Assembly: GCA_024644875.1 (NCBI GenBank)
Contig: JAHEGY010000007.1
Coordinates: forward strand, 1 to 64,000
Origin: Cyclobacteriaceae bacterium
GTDB lineage: Bacteria > Bacteroidota > Bacteroidia > Cytophagales > Cyclobacteriaceae
Direction of reading: 5' to 3'
Length of the DNA: 64,000 nt
How positions within the stretch are numbered: position 1 is the first letter of the stretch; the number at the start of each line of letters is the position of its first letter. Shown piece by piece: positions 19,331 through 27,622 of the stretch. The notes under the pieces were generated by a model. It saw only the letters and a list, made by a program, of their open reading frames with translations. It had not been told where the DNA came from and ran no database searches. A program made the translations under genes and the position numbers.

Positions 19331-19506
19331 ATTCACGGTTTTTCAATTTTCCATTTAATTGAACTAAGATAAATAACAGCCTCCAATCAAGCTGAACTCT
19401 AAATTTTAACCTCGCAGAGGACTATATCTTTATAAAACATATTTTCTCGCTTGTTTTTATTATCTTTAAAATCCTGTTAACTTAAATAAAACTAATAGAT
19501 ATAACA

Positions 19507-19884
19507 GTGAGCGAAAACAAAAAATTCCTGGATATTTTCCGATTAAAAAACATGATAAATGCCCTGATCGGATTTATTGAAACTAAAGTTGAGATATATA
19601 AGATCCAGTTTAAGGAGGAAATTGCCAAAGCCCTTTCCGTTCTGGTGCTGTTGACGATATTCTCTATGGTGGGGACATTATTCATTCTTTTTATAAGTCA
19701 TTTCTTCAGCCAGTTGTTAAATGATGTCATGGGCAGCAATTATATAGGATATCTTATCGTTTCGGGATTATATCTGGTAATTGGTATGATCATATATTTA
19801 TTAAGGAAGAAAATAGCAGATTCGATTATTGACATGATGTTTGAGGACGAGGAAACAGAAAACCAAGAAGATTATGAGCAATAA
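19507..19884 (+). CDS. Small membrane protein, holin-X/phage-holin-like family
   Basis: 125 residues from a GTG start. An amphipathic charged head (residues 1-40, IETKVEIYKIQFKEEIAK) precedes two long hydrophobic helices (about 45-70 and 78-99) and an acidic tail. This fits the widespread family often labelled phage holin or Holin superfamily III (PF07332-like). In Bacteroidota it is a chromosomal gene usually paired with a small membrane partner, and there are no phage genes nearby, so the holin name should not be read as a lysis function. Overlaps the next gene by 11 bases. Confidence 0.68.
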   Translation: MSENKKFLDIFRLKNMINALIGFIETKVEIYKIQFKEEIAKALSVLVLLTIFSMVGTLFILFISHFFSQLLNDVMGSNYIGYLIVSGLYLVIGMIIYLLRKKIADSIIDMMFEDEETENQEDYEQ

Positions 19885-20224
19885 AATTGAAGATAAGAAA
19901 CATGAGTTGCTGAAAGCATCGGATGATTTTGAGCAAACACTCAATGAAGATCTGACGAGTCTCTCTGAATTTGCTACCCAATGGGGAGGACGAATATTGC
20001 TTATTGGCGGTGCTATGCTAATTTCTTATTTGGGTGTCAGGGCCATTATAGGTAAAAAGAAAGAAGAGGATTCCCTCACAGTCAGCGATGATAAATTAGC
20101 ACGGATTAAAAACAGAAATATACTTGTCAAAAGCCTATCTGATAAAGCGGCACTTGTTTTATTGGCATTGATTCGAGAATATATTGTGGAATTACTTAGT
20201 GACCCGGCGAAAGAAAATGAATGA
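19874..20224 (+). CDS. Small membrane protein of unknown function
   Basis: 116 residues from the ATG at 19874, which lies within the last codons of the preceding gene. A helical charged head (residues 1-37) is followed by one hydrophobic segment (RILLIGGAMLISYLGVRAII, about 40-59), a charged linker, and a second moderately hydrophobic helix (KAALVLLALIREYIVELL, about 92-109). The pattern recalls YqjD/YtxH-like stress membrane proteins, but I do not recognise a family. It overlaps both neighbours (11 bases upstream, 8 bases downstream), so the three genes are one translation-coupled unit. Confidence 0.68.
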   Translation: MSNKIEDKKHELLKASDDFEQTLNEDLTSLSEFATQWGGRILLIGGAMLISYLGVRAIIGKKKEEDSLTVSDDKLARIKNRNILVKSLSDKAALVLLALIREYIVELLSDPAKENE

Positions 20225-20984
20225 GGGTATATATGATCAGTTACTGAGATCCTATTCATCAAATCAAAAATCTCTGTCTATCCTGATCGATCCGGATGTT
20301 TATAGTAATGAGGACAGGTTATCACAATTTTTAAAGATCATTGACGGGAACCATGTGAATTATATTTTTGTAGGTGGGAGTCTGATGAAAGAACCAGATA
20401 TTAATCCCTGCATCCAGTTTTTAAAATCCAGAACAGAAATACCAATTGTCCTATTTCCAGGAAACGGGCTATACCTCTCAGAATCTGCAGATGCCGTACT
20501 ATTTTTATCATTGATTTCAGGAAGAAATCCTGAATTGCTGATCGGACAACATGTATCTGTCGCTTCAGCAGTGAAAAAAAGTAATATTGAGGTTATTCCT
20601 ACAGGTTATATGCTAATTGATGGAGGACGTCCTACTTCGGTATCATATTTGAGTTTTACAAATCCCATACCAAATGATAAGCCCGAAATAGCTTCTTCAA
20701 CAGCTATTGCCGGAGAATTGTTAGGCATGAAGTTAATATACCTCGAGGCAGGCAGCGGAGCCTTTACTCCAGTACCGGGATCAATGATACAACAGGTACG
20801 GAAAGCTATTGATATTCCTTTAATTGTAGGCGGAGGTATTGATAATACGGAGAAAGCAATAAATGCACTTCACGCGGGTGCTGATATGATCGTGGTCGGA
20901 AATAAATTAGAAAAGAATCCGGGATTTATAAAAGATGTTTCTTATGTTTTAAAGAAATTCAATGAATCATTAGATATTCATTAA
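20217..20984 (+). CDS. Geranylgeranylglyceryl/heptaprenylglyceryl phosphate synthase family (GGGPS/PcrB-like)
   Basis: 255 residues from the ATG at 20217; an earlier in-frame ATG at 20184 would extend back into the preceding gene. It is a TIM barrel with family motifs SILIDPDVYS (near residue 19), FVGGSLMKEPD (near 46), PTGYMLIDGGRPTSV (near 131), YLEAGSGAFTPVPGSMI (near 176) and IVGGGIDN ... GADMIVVGN near the end. The enzyme joins a long prenyl diphosphate to glycerol-1-phosphate, the first committed step of archaeal-type ether lipids; bacterial relatives in Bacteroidota belong to the group II type. No glycerol-1-phosphate dehydrogenase is in the window. Tail overlaps the convergent araC-like gene by 15 bases. 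Confidence 0.88.
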   Translation: MNEGIYDQLLRSYSSNQKSLSILIDPDVYSNEDRLSQFLKIIDGNHVNYIFVGGSLMKEPDINPCIQFLKSRTEIPIVLFPGNGLYLSESADAVLFLSLISGRNPELLIGQHVSVASAVKKSNIEVIPTGYMLIDGGRPTSVSYLSFTNPIPNDKPEIASSTAIAGELLGMKLIYLEAGSGAFTPVPGSMIQQVRKAIDIPLIVGGGIDNTEKAINALHAGADMIVVGNKLEKNPGFIKDVSYVLKKFNESLDIH

Positions 20985-21890
20985 GGATTCTCTTCTCCTC
21001 ATTTTTCCTGCCGGAATACCAAACATCATCTTAAACCTTCTACAGAAATAAGCGGTATCTTTATATCCAACCTCCCTTCCTATTTCCCGAATGCTCTTCT
21101 TCGTAGTTCTTAGTAAGTTCACAGCCATTTCCATTCGCTGGTATTCTATATAATCCTGAGGATTTATACCGGTCAGCATTTTAAAATATTGTCCGACATA
21201 GTCTTCCGAGACATTGGCTACGCTGGATAATATATTATTTGACAGGTCACCCTGAAGGTTTTCACGGATGTACGTAAAGATATCTATCAATCTTGGATCC
21301 TTGAAATATGTAATGTTCGTTGCGAGTTGTTCGACAAATAATTGATGGTCGATAATATACCGGGTAATTTCCACGACCATATATTCCGTTAATGCCTTTA
21401 CTACCCGTTCATGCCCGGCAGAGGAAGACTCCGATTCAGATAAGATCGTGCTAATAAGAGAATTTATCTGCTTACTTTTAATGATAAAAGGAGGTATGTC
21501 CAGTGATGCGAAAAAATTAACTGAATCAAACACCTTGGCTTCAAATGTGATGTAACTAAAGATCTCCTGTGTTGAATTTGCTATCTCAGAATAATTTATA
21601 CTCTGCAGGAAGGATTCCTTGCGGGTAATATATGCATCGGATGATCCTTTGGAATTCATCGCGTTTCCATAGGTTATGTTTACATTCCTTCCTCCGGGTA
21701 TCAATAATACTTCCCCTTTTTGTACAACCTCATGCTCAGGACCGTATCTTAATTCCCCATTGTGAACAATAAAAACAGTGTTTTCTACATCGTAGAAATT
21801 TTCATTGGAAACCGATTGAATAATCTTAATATTCTTCGATTTATTGTACTTTATTCCTAATGATTCAATTATCTTATTATAATCTTCCAT
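20970..21890 (-). CDS. AraC-family transcriptional regulator
   Basis: 306 residues. The N-terminal 110 residues look like a cupin-type sensor (TVFIVHNGELRYGPEHEV, VLLIPGGRNVNI); the C-terminal 100 residues are the double helix-turn-helix of AraC, with NNILSSVANVSEDYVGQYFK near residue 217 and the signature IREIGREVGYKDTAYFCRRF near residues 269-288. It probably senses a small molecule, which the sequence does not reveal. Candidate targets are itself and the acyl-CoA dehydrogenase side of the 210-base gap upstream, where repeated TGCAAAA motifs occur. Confidence 0.93.
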   Translation of the reverse strand: MEDYNKIIESLGIKYNKSKNIKIIQSVSNENFYDVENTVFIVHNGELRYGPEHEVVQKGEVLLIPGGRNVNITYGNAMNSKGSSDAYITRKESFLQSINYSEIANSTQEIFSYITFEAKVFDSVNFFASLDIPPFIIKSKQINSLISTILSESESSSAGHERVVKALTEYMVVEITRYIIDHQLFVEQLATNITYFKDPRLIDIFTYIRENLQGDLSNNILSSVANVSEDYVGQYFKMLTGINPQDYIEYQRMEMAVNLLRTTKKSIREIGREVGYKDTAYFCRRFKMMFGIPAGKMRRRESLMNI

Positions 21891-21927
21891 CTGAATATAA
21901 TTAAACCTTTAACTCTCAAATTGGATA

Positions 21928-21979
21928 ATTTTGCAAAATAGTTATACAATAACGGTAATTAAATTGCAAAATGCAAATT
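21928..21979. promoter_or_regulatory. Palindromic TGCAAAA motifs upstream of the AraC-type gene
   Basis: ATTTTGCAAAAT (21928-21939) is a perfect 12-base palindrome. A second site, TTGCAAAATGCAAATT (21964-21979), carries two more TGCAAA units. The GC centres of the first two sites are 33 bases apart, three helical turns, which is what a regulator binding on one face would need. It is a candidate operator for the adjacent AraC protein. Confidence 0.35.
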
Positions 21980-22100
21980 ATATATTGTAAAAGTACAAAA
22001 TTATTTTGGAATATGTATATCTAGTATGAAATTTTTAATAATGACAATTCTTACAATAGTGTATTTTTGAATTGTATTTAACTAAGATTCAGTAAAAAAT

Positions 22101-23246
22101 TCAGATAGATTTCAGAATTTCGCGGGCAATTACAAGCCTTTGAATTTCAGACGTTCCTTCATAAATCTGGGTAATTTTTGCATCTCTAAGCATTCTCTCT
22201 ACATGATATTCTTTGACATATCCATATCCTCCATGGATCTGGATGGCTTCGTCAGCCACATCCATCGCTGTTTGTGATGCAACCAGTTTGGCTACCGCGC
22301 TTTCCTTTGAGAAGGGGATGCCTTTATCCTTCAGATAGGCAGCTTTATAGCAGAGCAGGCGACTTCCTTCAATAGCCGCATGCATATCAGCCAGTTTGAA
22401 TTGTATGGCCTGATGCTCGGAGATCGGTTTACCAAAAGATCTCCGTTCCCGGGCGTATTTAATTGATAGATCATGTGCCCCGGAAGCAATGCCCAATGCC
22501 TGGGCAGCAATACCGATCCTGCCTCCGTTCAGAATATTCATGGCGATCTTAAATCCCATTTCAGCACCTCCCAATAAGTTAGATTTGGGGACCACAACAT
22601 CATTGAACATAATAGAATGTGTATCCGAGCTGCGGATCCCAAGCTTATTCTCTTTGGGTCCTACCTGAATGCCATCCAGGTTTTTATCCACCACGAAAGC
22701 ATTGATGCCCCTATATCCTTTGTCCGGATCAGATTGGGCAATAACAATATATATGGAGGCATTGCCTCCATTTGTAATCCAGTTTTTAACGCCGTTCAGC
22801 AGGAAATGATCCCCCTTGTCCTCCGCCTTGGTTTTAATGGCTGTGGCATCAGAGCCTGCTTCTGGTTCAGAAAGACAGAAGGCACCCAGTACTATACCCT
22901 GAGCAAGTTGGGAGAGGTATTTGGTTTTTAGATCTTCGCTGCCATATTCTTCCAGGCCCCAGCAAACGAGTGAATTGTTTACAGACATGATCACAGCAGC
23001 AGCGGCATCAATTTTGGAAATCTCCTCGAGGGCAATCACATAGGATATGGTGTCCATGCCGCTTCCCATATACTTCGGGTCAACCATCATGCCCATGAAA
23101 CCTAATTCACCCATTTTCTTCACCTGATCATGAGGAAACTGTTGCTTTTCATCCCGTTCCAATATTCCCGGAAGAAGTTCATGTTGAGCAAATTCGCGGG
23201 CTGTTTCCTGAACGGCCCGATGTTCCTCACTCAGGGAGAAGTCCAT
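22101..23246 (-). CDS. Acyl-CoA dehydrogenase, short-chain/butyryl type
   Basis: 381 residues, typical length. Family signatures are LSEPEAGSDATAIKT near residue 135 (FAD and substrate binding), GGRIGIAAQALGIASGA near 240, and QIHGGYGYVKEYHVERMLRD near 337; the catalytic base is Glu363 in IYEGTSEIQ. It oxidises an acyl-CoA to the 2,3-enoyl-CoA, passing electrons to ETF. The final residues match short-chain or butyryl-CoA dehydrogenases best, but chain length cannot be fixed. No EtfAB or crotonase gene lies beside it. It follows the zinc peptidase gene by 37 bases on the same strand. Confidence 0.92.
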   Translation of the reverse strand: MDFSLSEEHRAVQETAREFAQHELLPGILERDEKQQFPHDQVKKMGELGFMGMMVDPKYMGSGMDTISYVIALEEISKIDAAAAVIMSVNNSLVCWGLEEYGSEDLKTKYLSQLAQGIVLGAFCLSEPEAGSDATAIKTKAEDKGDHFLLNGVKNWITNGGNASIYIVIAQSDPDKGYRGINAFVVDKNLDGIQVGPKENKLGIRSSDTHSIMFNDVVVPKSNLLGGAEMGFKIAMNILNGGRIGIAAQALGIASGAHDLSIKYARERRSFGKPISEHQAIQFKLADMHAAIEGSRLLCYKAAYLKDKGIPFSKESAVAKLVASQTAMDVADEAIQIHGGYGYVKEYHVERMLRDAKITQIYEGTSEIQRLVIAREILKSI

Positions 23247-23283
23247 AAAATGCTTTTGTTATTGTACTGTATGCAATATAAAA

Positions 23284-23979
23284 TTAATCTCGTGATCCTC
23301 CTAAAAATATCATGACATAATAAAGCAGCGAGACCAACGATCCTAAAGCAGCAACCACATAGGTCATGGCAGCCCACTTCAATGCATCTTTTGACATTTT
23401 GTATTCCGAAGCATCCACAATATTCCTTTCCTGTACCCAGGCCAATGCCCTGGAACTGGCGTTAAACTCTACAGGGAGGGTTATAAAAGCAAACAATGTC
23501 AATACACTATAACATCCGATAATTATCATCAGTACAAGATCCGTAGGAAATGAACCATACAAAAACCCGAAACCGAATATGCTGGCCAATACCACGAAAT
23601 TCAGTATCCTTCCACTTGCATTCTGGATTGGTACAAGGGCACTACGGATCTTAAGAGGGGCATAGCCCATGGCATGTTGAACGGCATGTCCACATTCATG
23701 GGATGCTACTGCCGCTGCTGCTGCATTTCTTCCATAATATACCTGTTCACTCAAATTTACTGTTTTATTCATTGGGTTATAGTGGTCCGTTAAATGCCCT
23801 TTGACTGAGGTTACCTGCACATCCCGGATCCCGTTATCAGCAAGCATTAATTCAGCAATCTGTGCCCCGGTTAAATTATTCTTCAAACCAATCTTTGAAT
23901 ACTTCTTGAATTTGCTTTTTAATTTTGAACTGACTGCAAAACTTACAATCATGAAAAATATAGCTATTACAATGATCAT
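23284..23979 (-). CDS. Membrane zinc metallopeptidase, YugP family
   Basis: 231 residues. One N-terminal membrane segment (residues 2-14) is followed by the gluzincin motif SHECGHAVQH with HECGH at residues 94-98, then two or three hydrophobic helices (about 122-180 and 205-228). VNLSEQVYYGRNAAAAAVA just ahead of the motif is typical of the family (PF04298). The substrate is not known. It is the last gene of the panC operon-like run, one base after the adenylyltransferase. Confidence 0.9.
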   Translation of the reverse strand: MIIVIAIFFMIVSFAVSSKLKSKFKKYSKIGLKNNLTGAQIAELMLADNGIRDVQVTSVKGHLTDHYNPMNKTVNLSEQVYYGRNAAAAAVASHECGHAVQHAMGYAPLKIRSALVPIQNASGRILNFVVLASIFGFGFLYGSFPTDLVLMIIIGCYSVLTLFAFITLPVEFNASSRALAWVQERNIVDASEYKMSKDALKWAAMTYVVAALGSLVSLLYYVMIFLGGSRD

Positions 23980-23980
23980 A

Positions 23981-24460
23981 TTAATGTTTTTTAATTTTAT
24001 TAATTATATCTGTGGTTGAATATCCTTCTTTGAGTTCTATCGTTTTGACCTCTCCACCATTTCCAATTACGAATTCAGCGCCAACAATGTTTTCGACCTC
24101 GTAATCTTTTCCTTTAACGAGAATATCTGGTTTCACTTTTTTGATCAATTCAAATGGTGTATCCTCGTCAAATGCAATGACCAGGTCTACGAATGACATG
24201 GCAGCCAACATCCTTGCCCTTGCATATTCATCATTGATCGGACGATCAGGCCCTTTTATCTGACGAACACTATTGTCAGTATTAAGGCCAACAACCAGTT
24301 TGTCGGCAAGATCTTTCGATTTCTCAAGATAATCCAGATGTCCAAGATGTAATATATCAAAGCAGCCATTTGTAAACACAACCTTTAATCCGTTCTGTTT
24401 CCAGTCAGTGATTACTTTTAATCCCTCATTGAGCGGCAATATTTTCCGGTTCGTTTCCAT
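23981..24460 (-). CDS. D-glycero-beta-D-manno-heptose 1-phosphate adenylyltransferase-like protein
   Basis: 159 residues, a stand-alone nucleotidyltransferase domain like the C-terminal half of HldE/RfaE. The HxGH motif is [17 protein letters not shown] (residues about 29-45), [19 protein letters not shown] and [18 protein letters not shown] follow, and the TTDII motif lies at the C terminus. The enzyme transfers AMP to heptose-1-phosphate to form ADP-heptose for lipopolysaccharide core. A separate HldE kinase domain is not in the window. Its start overlaps the end of the flippase-like gene by 35 bases. Confidence 0.9.
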   Translation of the reverse strand: METNRKILPLNEGLKVITDWKQNGLKVVFTNGCFDILHLGHLDYLEKSKDLADKLVVGLNTDNSVRQIKGPDRPINDEYARARMLAAMSFVDLVIAFDEDTPFELIKKVKPDILVKGKDYEVENIVGAEFVIGNGGEVKTIELKEGYSTTDIINKIKKH

Positions 24461-25448
24461 TTGGATTTTTATGTAAGAACAAACTTATAATAAAACTGAT
24501 GCCCCCGAATACTACAATCGACACAAATTGAGAAGTATGAAGCAGGGTTGCAAATAACACACCATCTTCCTTGCTGATCCCATACAGCATTAAGACACCC
24601 CCTACGAAAGCATGATAGGTGCCTATCCCACCCTGTACCGGAGCAGCCATCCCCAGTCCCCCGGCCATTAAAATCGATAATCCTGCGAAAAAATCCAGAT
24701 TGGATGTTTCGGGAAAGGAGAAGACGATGATATATGACATCAAATAATACAAGATCCAGATCAAAGCTGTGGAAACAAAAAAGGCCGTTTTTTCTTTTAC
24801 ATTCCGGATGCTTTTTAATCCGCTGATCAGATCATATAGCACAGGTCTTAATTTCTTATAGAAGTTTGAAGAACGAATGGATTCTCTATTTCTACGGAAT
24901 AAATAGATCCCGATCAAAATCATAAATAGAAGCACTCCGCCCAGAACCAGGTAATTGCCCAGGTTAAATCCTTCAATGACGGAATTAATGTAATCGGACA
25001 GAAAGTTTTTAAGTGTTTTAAATTCTATAATGATGGTTGAAAAGATCAATACTAATAATAGCAGCAGGTCGATTATCCGCTCGCTTATCACGGTTCCGAG
25101 GGATGCAGGGATGGCTATATTATCTGTTTTCTTTAAGATAGCGCATCTTGTGATCTCCCCCATGCGGGGTAATAGCAGGTTGGCAAAATACCCTACCATA
25201 ACTGCTATAAAAGCGCGGAAGGAGTTAACCTGGTAGTTCAATGGTTTAAGGAGTAATGTCCACCTGTATCCACGCAGGAAATGGCTGATAAGGGATAGGG
25301 CTATTGAAATATATACGAAAGTAAAATCTGCTTTTTTAACTTTTTCGAAAAGCGTACCGAGATCGATGTCCCTGAAAACATACCAGAGTAAACCAAAGGC
25401 TATGATTAAGGTAAAAGTGTACTTTAGAATTGATTTGAGAACTTTCAA
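24426..25448 (-). CDS. Lysylphosphatidylglycerol synthase-like membrane protein (UPF0104)
   Basis: 340 residues with about eight membrane helices. The segment [17 protein letters not shown] near residue 58, [16 protein letters not shown] near 91 and [22 protein letters not shown] near 271 are typical of the UPF0104/AglD-like or MprF N-terminal-like flippase family. Members are thought to move or transfer lipid-linked groups; the precise role is unknown. It sits between panD (5 bases) and the heptose adenylyltransferase (35-base overlap), so cotranscription with envelope and cofactor genes is likely. Confidence 0.86.
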   Translation of the reverse strand: MKVLKSILKYTFTLIIAFGLLWYVFRDIDLGTLFEKVKKADFTFVYISIALSLISHFLRGYRWTLLLKPLNYQVNSFRAFIAVMVGYFANLLLPRMGEITRCAILKKTDNIAIPASLGTVISERIIDLLLLLVLIFSTIIIEFKTLKNFLSDYINSVIEGFNLGNYLVLGGVLLFMILIGIYLFRRNRESIRSSNFYKKLRPVLYDLISGLKSIRNVKEKTAFFVSTALIWILYYLMSYIIVFSFPETSNLDFFAGLSILMAGGLGMAAPVQGGIGTYHAFVGGVLMLYGISKEDGVLFATLLHTSQFVSIVVFGGISFIISLFLHKNPNGNEPENIAAQ

Positions 25449-25453
25449 TGGAA

Positions 25454-25804
25454 TTACTGGGGTAGTTTATTCTTGTCATCCGGAAAAATAACCACTGGTT
25501 TATGAGATTTTGTCTCCTCAGGTGTCATCGATGCATAGGATATAATTATAATAATATCGCCTACCTGTGCTTTCCTGGCCGCAGGGCCATTCAAACATAC
25601 TTCGCCGCTTCCCCTCAATCCTTTAATAACATAAGTTTCAAGTCTTTCGCCATTATGAATATTCACTATCTGGACTTTTTCATTTTCCACTATATTGGCA
25701 GCATCCATGAGATCTTCATCCAAAGTGATACTACCAACGTAGTGCAGCTCAGCTTGTGTTATTTTTACCCTGTGAATTTTCGACTTTAATACCTCGATAA
25801 ACAT
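25454..25804 (-). CDS. panD: Aspartate 1-decarboxylase
   Basis: 116 residues, exact family length. The self-processing site is visible as HYVGSITLD, with cleavage expected between Gly24 and Ser25 to create the pyruvoyl group. [20 protein letters not shown] near residue 58 includes the active-site Tyr58 region and the conserved NGPAAR loop. The enzyme converts aspartate to beta-alanine for pantothenate and CoA. It follows panC by 28 bases, so the two steps flanking pantothenate formation share an operon. Confidence 0.97.
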   Translation of the reverse strand: MFIEVLKSKIHRVKITQAELHYVGSITLDEDLMDAANIVENEKVQIVNIHNGERLETYVIKGLRGSGEVCLNGPAARKAQVGDIIIIISYASMTPEETKSHKPVVIFPDDKNKLPQ

Positions 25805-25832
25805 TTTATTATCCTTTCAAACCGCAAAGATA

Positions 25833-26684
25833 CTAATTATAATTAACGTTATCTATCAATCTAATGTTATTAAGATAACCTGCTATACACAGGGATGTTT
25901 CATTTTCATTCTTTATCTGATCAATAATTTTAAAGTTACCGGTATCGATCATTTCAAAATAATCAAGCTTGAGTTCAGCTGATTCAGAAAATATTTCTTT
26001 TACTTTTCTTTTTGCCGATGATATTGATTCCCCGTTTTTTAGCATTTCTTTTCCTGTGATCAGACATTGATAAAAAGTGGCAGCCAGTGGGCGCAGCTCG
26101 TGAGGGATACGTAAATTCCTGGACGACATGGCCAGTCCGTCTTCTTCCCGTACAGTAGGAACACACCGAATCTCAATGTTGTAGGATAAGTCCTTGATCA
26201 ATTGCCTGATCAAATAGTACTGTTGAAGATCTTTCTGGCCAAAACAGGTAAGATCCGGTGTTACTATATTAAAGAGTTTGGATACCACGAGGGCCACTCC
26301 CGCAAAATGTGCAGGCCTGTATTTTCCTTCCAGTATTTGTTCAAATTCTCCAAAGCTGAATTCAGTTATTCTCTTGGATTCATTTTCATACAGGTCTTCG
26401 TGGGGTGGTGCATACACGATATCACAGCCGGCCATCTTCAATTTTCTAATATCCTCATCAAACGTATTTGGATACTTTAAAAGGTCTTCTTGATTATTGA
26501 ATTGTGTTGGATTAACGAATATACTGCAGACAGTAAAATCTGCTTCAATGCTAGAAGCCTTCACCAGCGATAAATGACCGCCATGAAGAGCGCCCATTGT
26601 TGGAACAAGACCAATTTTCTTCCCAGCTGACCTTTCTTTCTTAAGAATTGGGATTAATTCGGATTTCAGGTTTATAACTTTCAT
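25833..26684 (-). CDS. panC: Pantoate-beta-alanine ligase
   Basis: 283 residues from the ATG at 26684; an upstream in-frame ATG at 26711 would add MQARCKNLK, which is not family sequence and overlaps a predicted -7 promoter element. Motifs are PTMGALHGGHLSLV (HxGH, near residue 25), FVNPTQF (near 57), FGQKDLQQ (near 147) and MSSRN (near 183). The enzyme joins pantoate and beta-alanine using ATP to make pantothenate. It heads the minus-strand run panC-panD-UPF0104-rfaE2-like-yugP. Confidence 0.95.
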   Translation of the reverse strand: MKVINLKSELIPILKKERSAGKKIGLVPTMGALHGGHLSLVKASSIEADFTVCSIFVNPTQFNNQEDLLKYPNTFDEDIRKLKMAGCDIVYAPPHEDLYENESKRITEFSFGEFEQILEGKYRPAHFAGVALVVSKLFNIVTPDLTCFGQKDLQQYYLIRQLIKDLSYNIEIRCVPTVREEDGLAMSSRNLRIPHELRPLAATFYQCLITGKEMLKNGESISSAKRKVKEIFSESAELKLDYFEMIDTGNFKIIDQIKNENETSLCIAGYLNNIRLIDNVNYN

Positions 26685-26708
26685 TTTCAAGTTTTTACAC
26701 CTTGCCTG

Positions 26709-26716
26709 CAAAGATA
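26709..26716 (-). promoter_or_regulatory. -7 element TATCTTTG for panC
   Basis: On the minus strand TATCTTTG is a perfect TAnnTTTG. A start point near 26703 would give a leader of about 19 bases to the ATG at 26684 and would exclude the ATG at 26711. No clear -33 TTTG is present. Confidence 0.45.
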
Positions 26717-26765
26717 AAATTACTTTTTTAATATTGAATAGGTACTAAAATAGCTGAATATGTAG

Positions 26766-26773
26766 TACCTTTG
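26766..26773 (+). promoter_or_regulatory. -7 element TACCTTTG for the GT5-like gene
   Basis: TACCTTTG is a perfect TAnnTTTG, 37 bases before the ATG at 26810. It overlaps the right arm of an inverted repeat GGTACT (26741-26746) / AGTACC (26764-26769) that could be an operator. No clear -33 half. Confidence 0.42.
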
Positions 26774-26809
26774 TGAATCTTTTCAATAGAAAAACCAAAT
26801 AGATAGAAT

Positions 26810-27622
26810 ATGTCAAAACTTCGAATTCTCTACGTTGCGAGTGAGATTAACCCTTTTCTACAAACATCAGAAGTAGCAGAATTTGTAAGGCAATTGCCGC
26901 AACGCATGCAGGAAAAAGGTATGGAGATCCGGATTCTTGTGCCTCGATTCGGATTAATTAATGAAAGAAAAAACCGATTGCATGAAGTAGTCAGGTTATC
27001 CGGTATTAACATTTCCGTTGGTGAAGAGGAAAAACCTCTGGTCATCAAGGTAGCTTCAATACCGAATGCCAAACTTCAGGTTTATTTCATTGATAATGAA
27101 GATTATTTTCATAGGAAGTCAGTATTTTATGACAAGGAGAATAATTTTTATGAGGACAATGATGAACGAGCCATATTTTTCTGCAAAGGAGTAATTGAAA
27201 CAGTTAAGAAATTGGGATGGACACCAGATATCGTTCACTGCAACGATTGGATGACCAGTTTGATTCCAATGTATCTTAAAACTACTTACAAGAACGATCC
27301 GATCTTCCAAAATACCAAGACGGTATTTACGATCTACAATAATGCTTTCGATTACAAGTTTAATGGAGATCTGATCGATAAAGTGAAAATGTTGGATATT
27401 GATGATAGTATGTTAACAAATCTTGAGTCAGGTGATTTCGAGGGATTTATTAAAATAGGTATCGAATATTCCGATTCTGTTATAAAAGCCGGTGAAAAAC
27501 TGGAAACGAATCTGGATAAACTATTTGATAAGATTCCTGGGGATAAGAAGGTGGATAAAATAGATAAGGAAGATGACTATCTGGAATCATACTATAATCT
27601 TTATCACGAGCTCGTTGGGTAG
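26810..27622 (+). CDS. Starch synthase catalytic domain-like (GT5 N-terminal half) protein
   Basis: 270 residues, only the N-terminal Rossmann half of a glycogen/starch synthase. RILYVASEINPFLQTSEVAE at residues 4-23 aligns with the GT5 opening, but the KTGGL loop that binds ADP-glucose is replaced by QTSEVA. WTPDIVHCNDWMTSLIPMYL near residue 137 matches the family HCHDW motif. The C-terminal nucleotide-sugar domain is missing. This short form beside panC is a recurrent Bacteroidota arrangement. It may be a non-catalytic or regulatory protein; I would not assign glycogen synthase activity from this sequence. Confidence 0.85.
   Translation: MSKLRILYVASEINPFLQTSEVAEFVRQLPQRMQEKGMEIRILVPRFGLINERKNRLHEVVRLSGINISVGEEEKPLVIKVASIPNAKLQVYFIDNEDYFHRKSVFYDKENNFYEDNDERAIFFCKGVIETVKKLGWTPDIVHCNDWMTSLIPMYLKTTYKNDPIFQNTKTVFTIYNNAFDYKFNGDLIDKVKMLDIDDSMLTNLESGDFEGFIKIGIEYSDSVIKAGEKLETNLDKLFDKIPGDKKVDKIDKEDDYLESYYNLYHELVG

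Noticed and set aside
19342-19363. TTCAATT/AATTGAA hairpin after the short Na/Pi gene as a terminator
   Set aside because: The stem is made of weak A-T pairs and no T run follows; I do not count it as a terminator.
19507-19884. Holin-like name suggesting a prophage remnant
   Set aside because: No lysin, integrase, capsid or other phage gene is near; the family is a normal chromosomal one in Bacteroidota.
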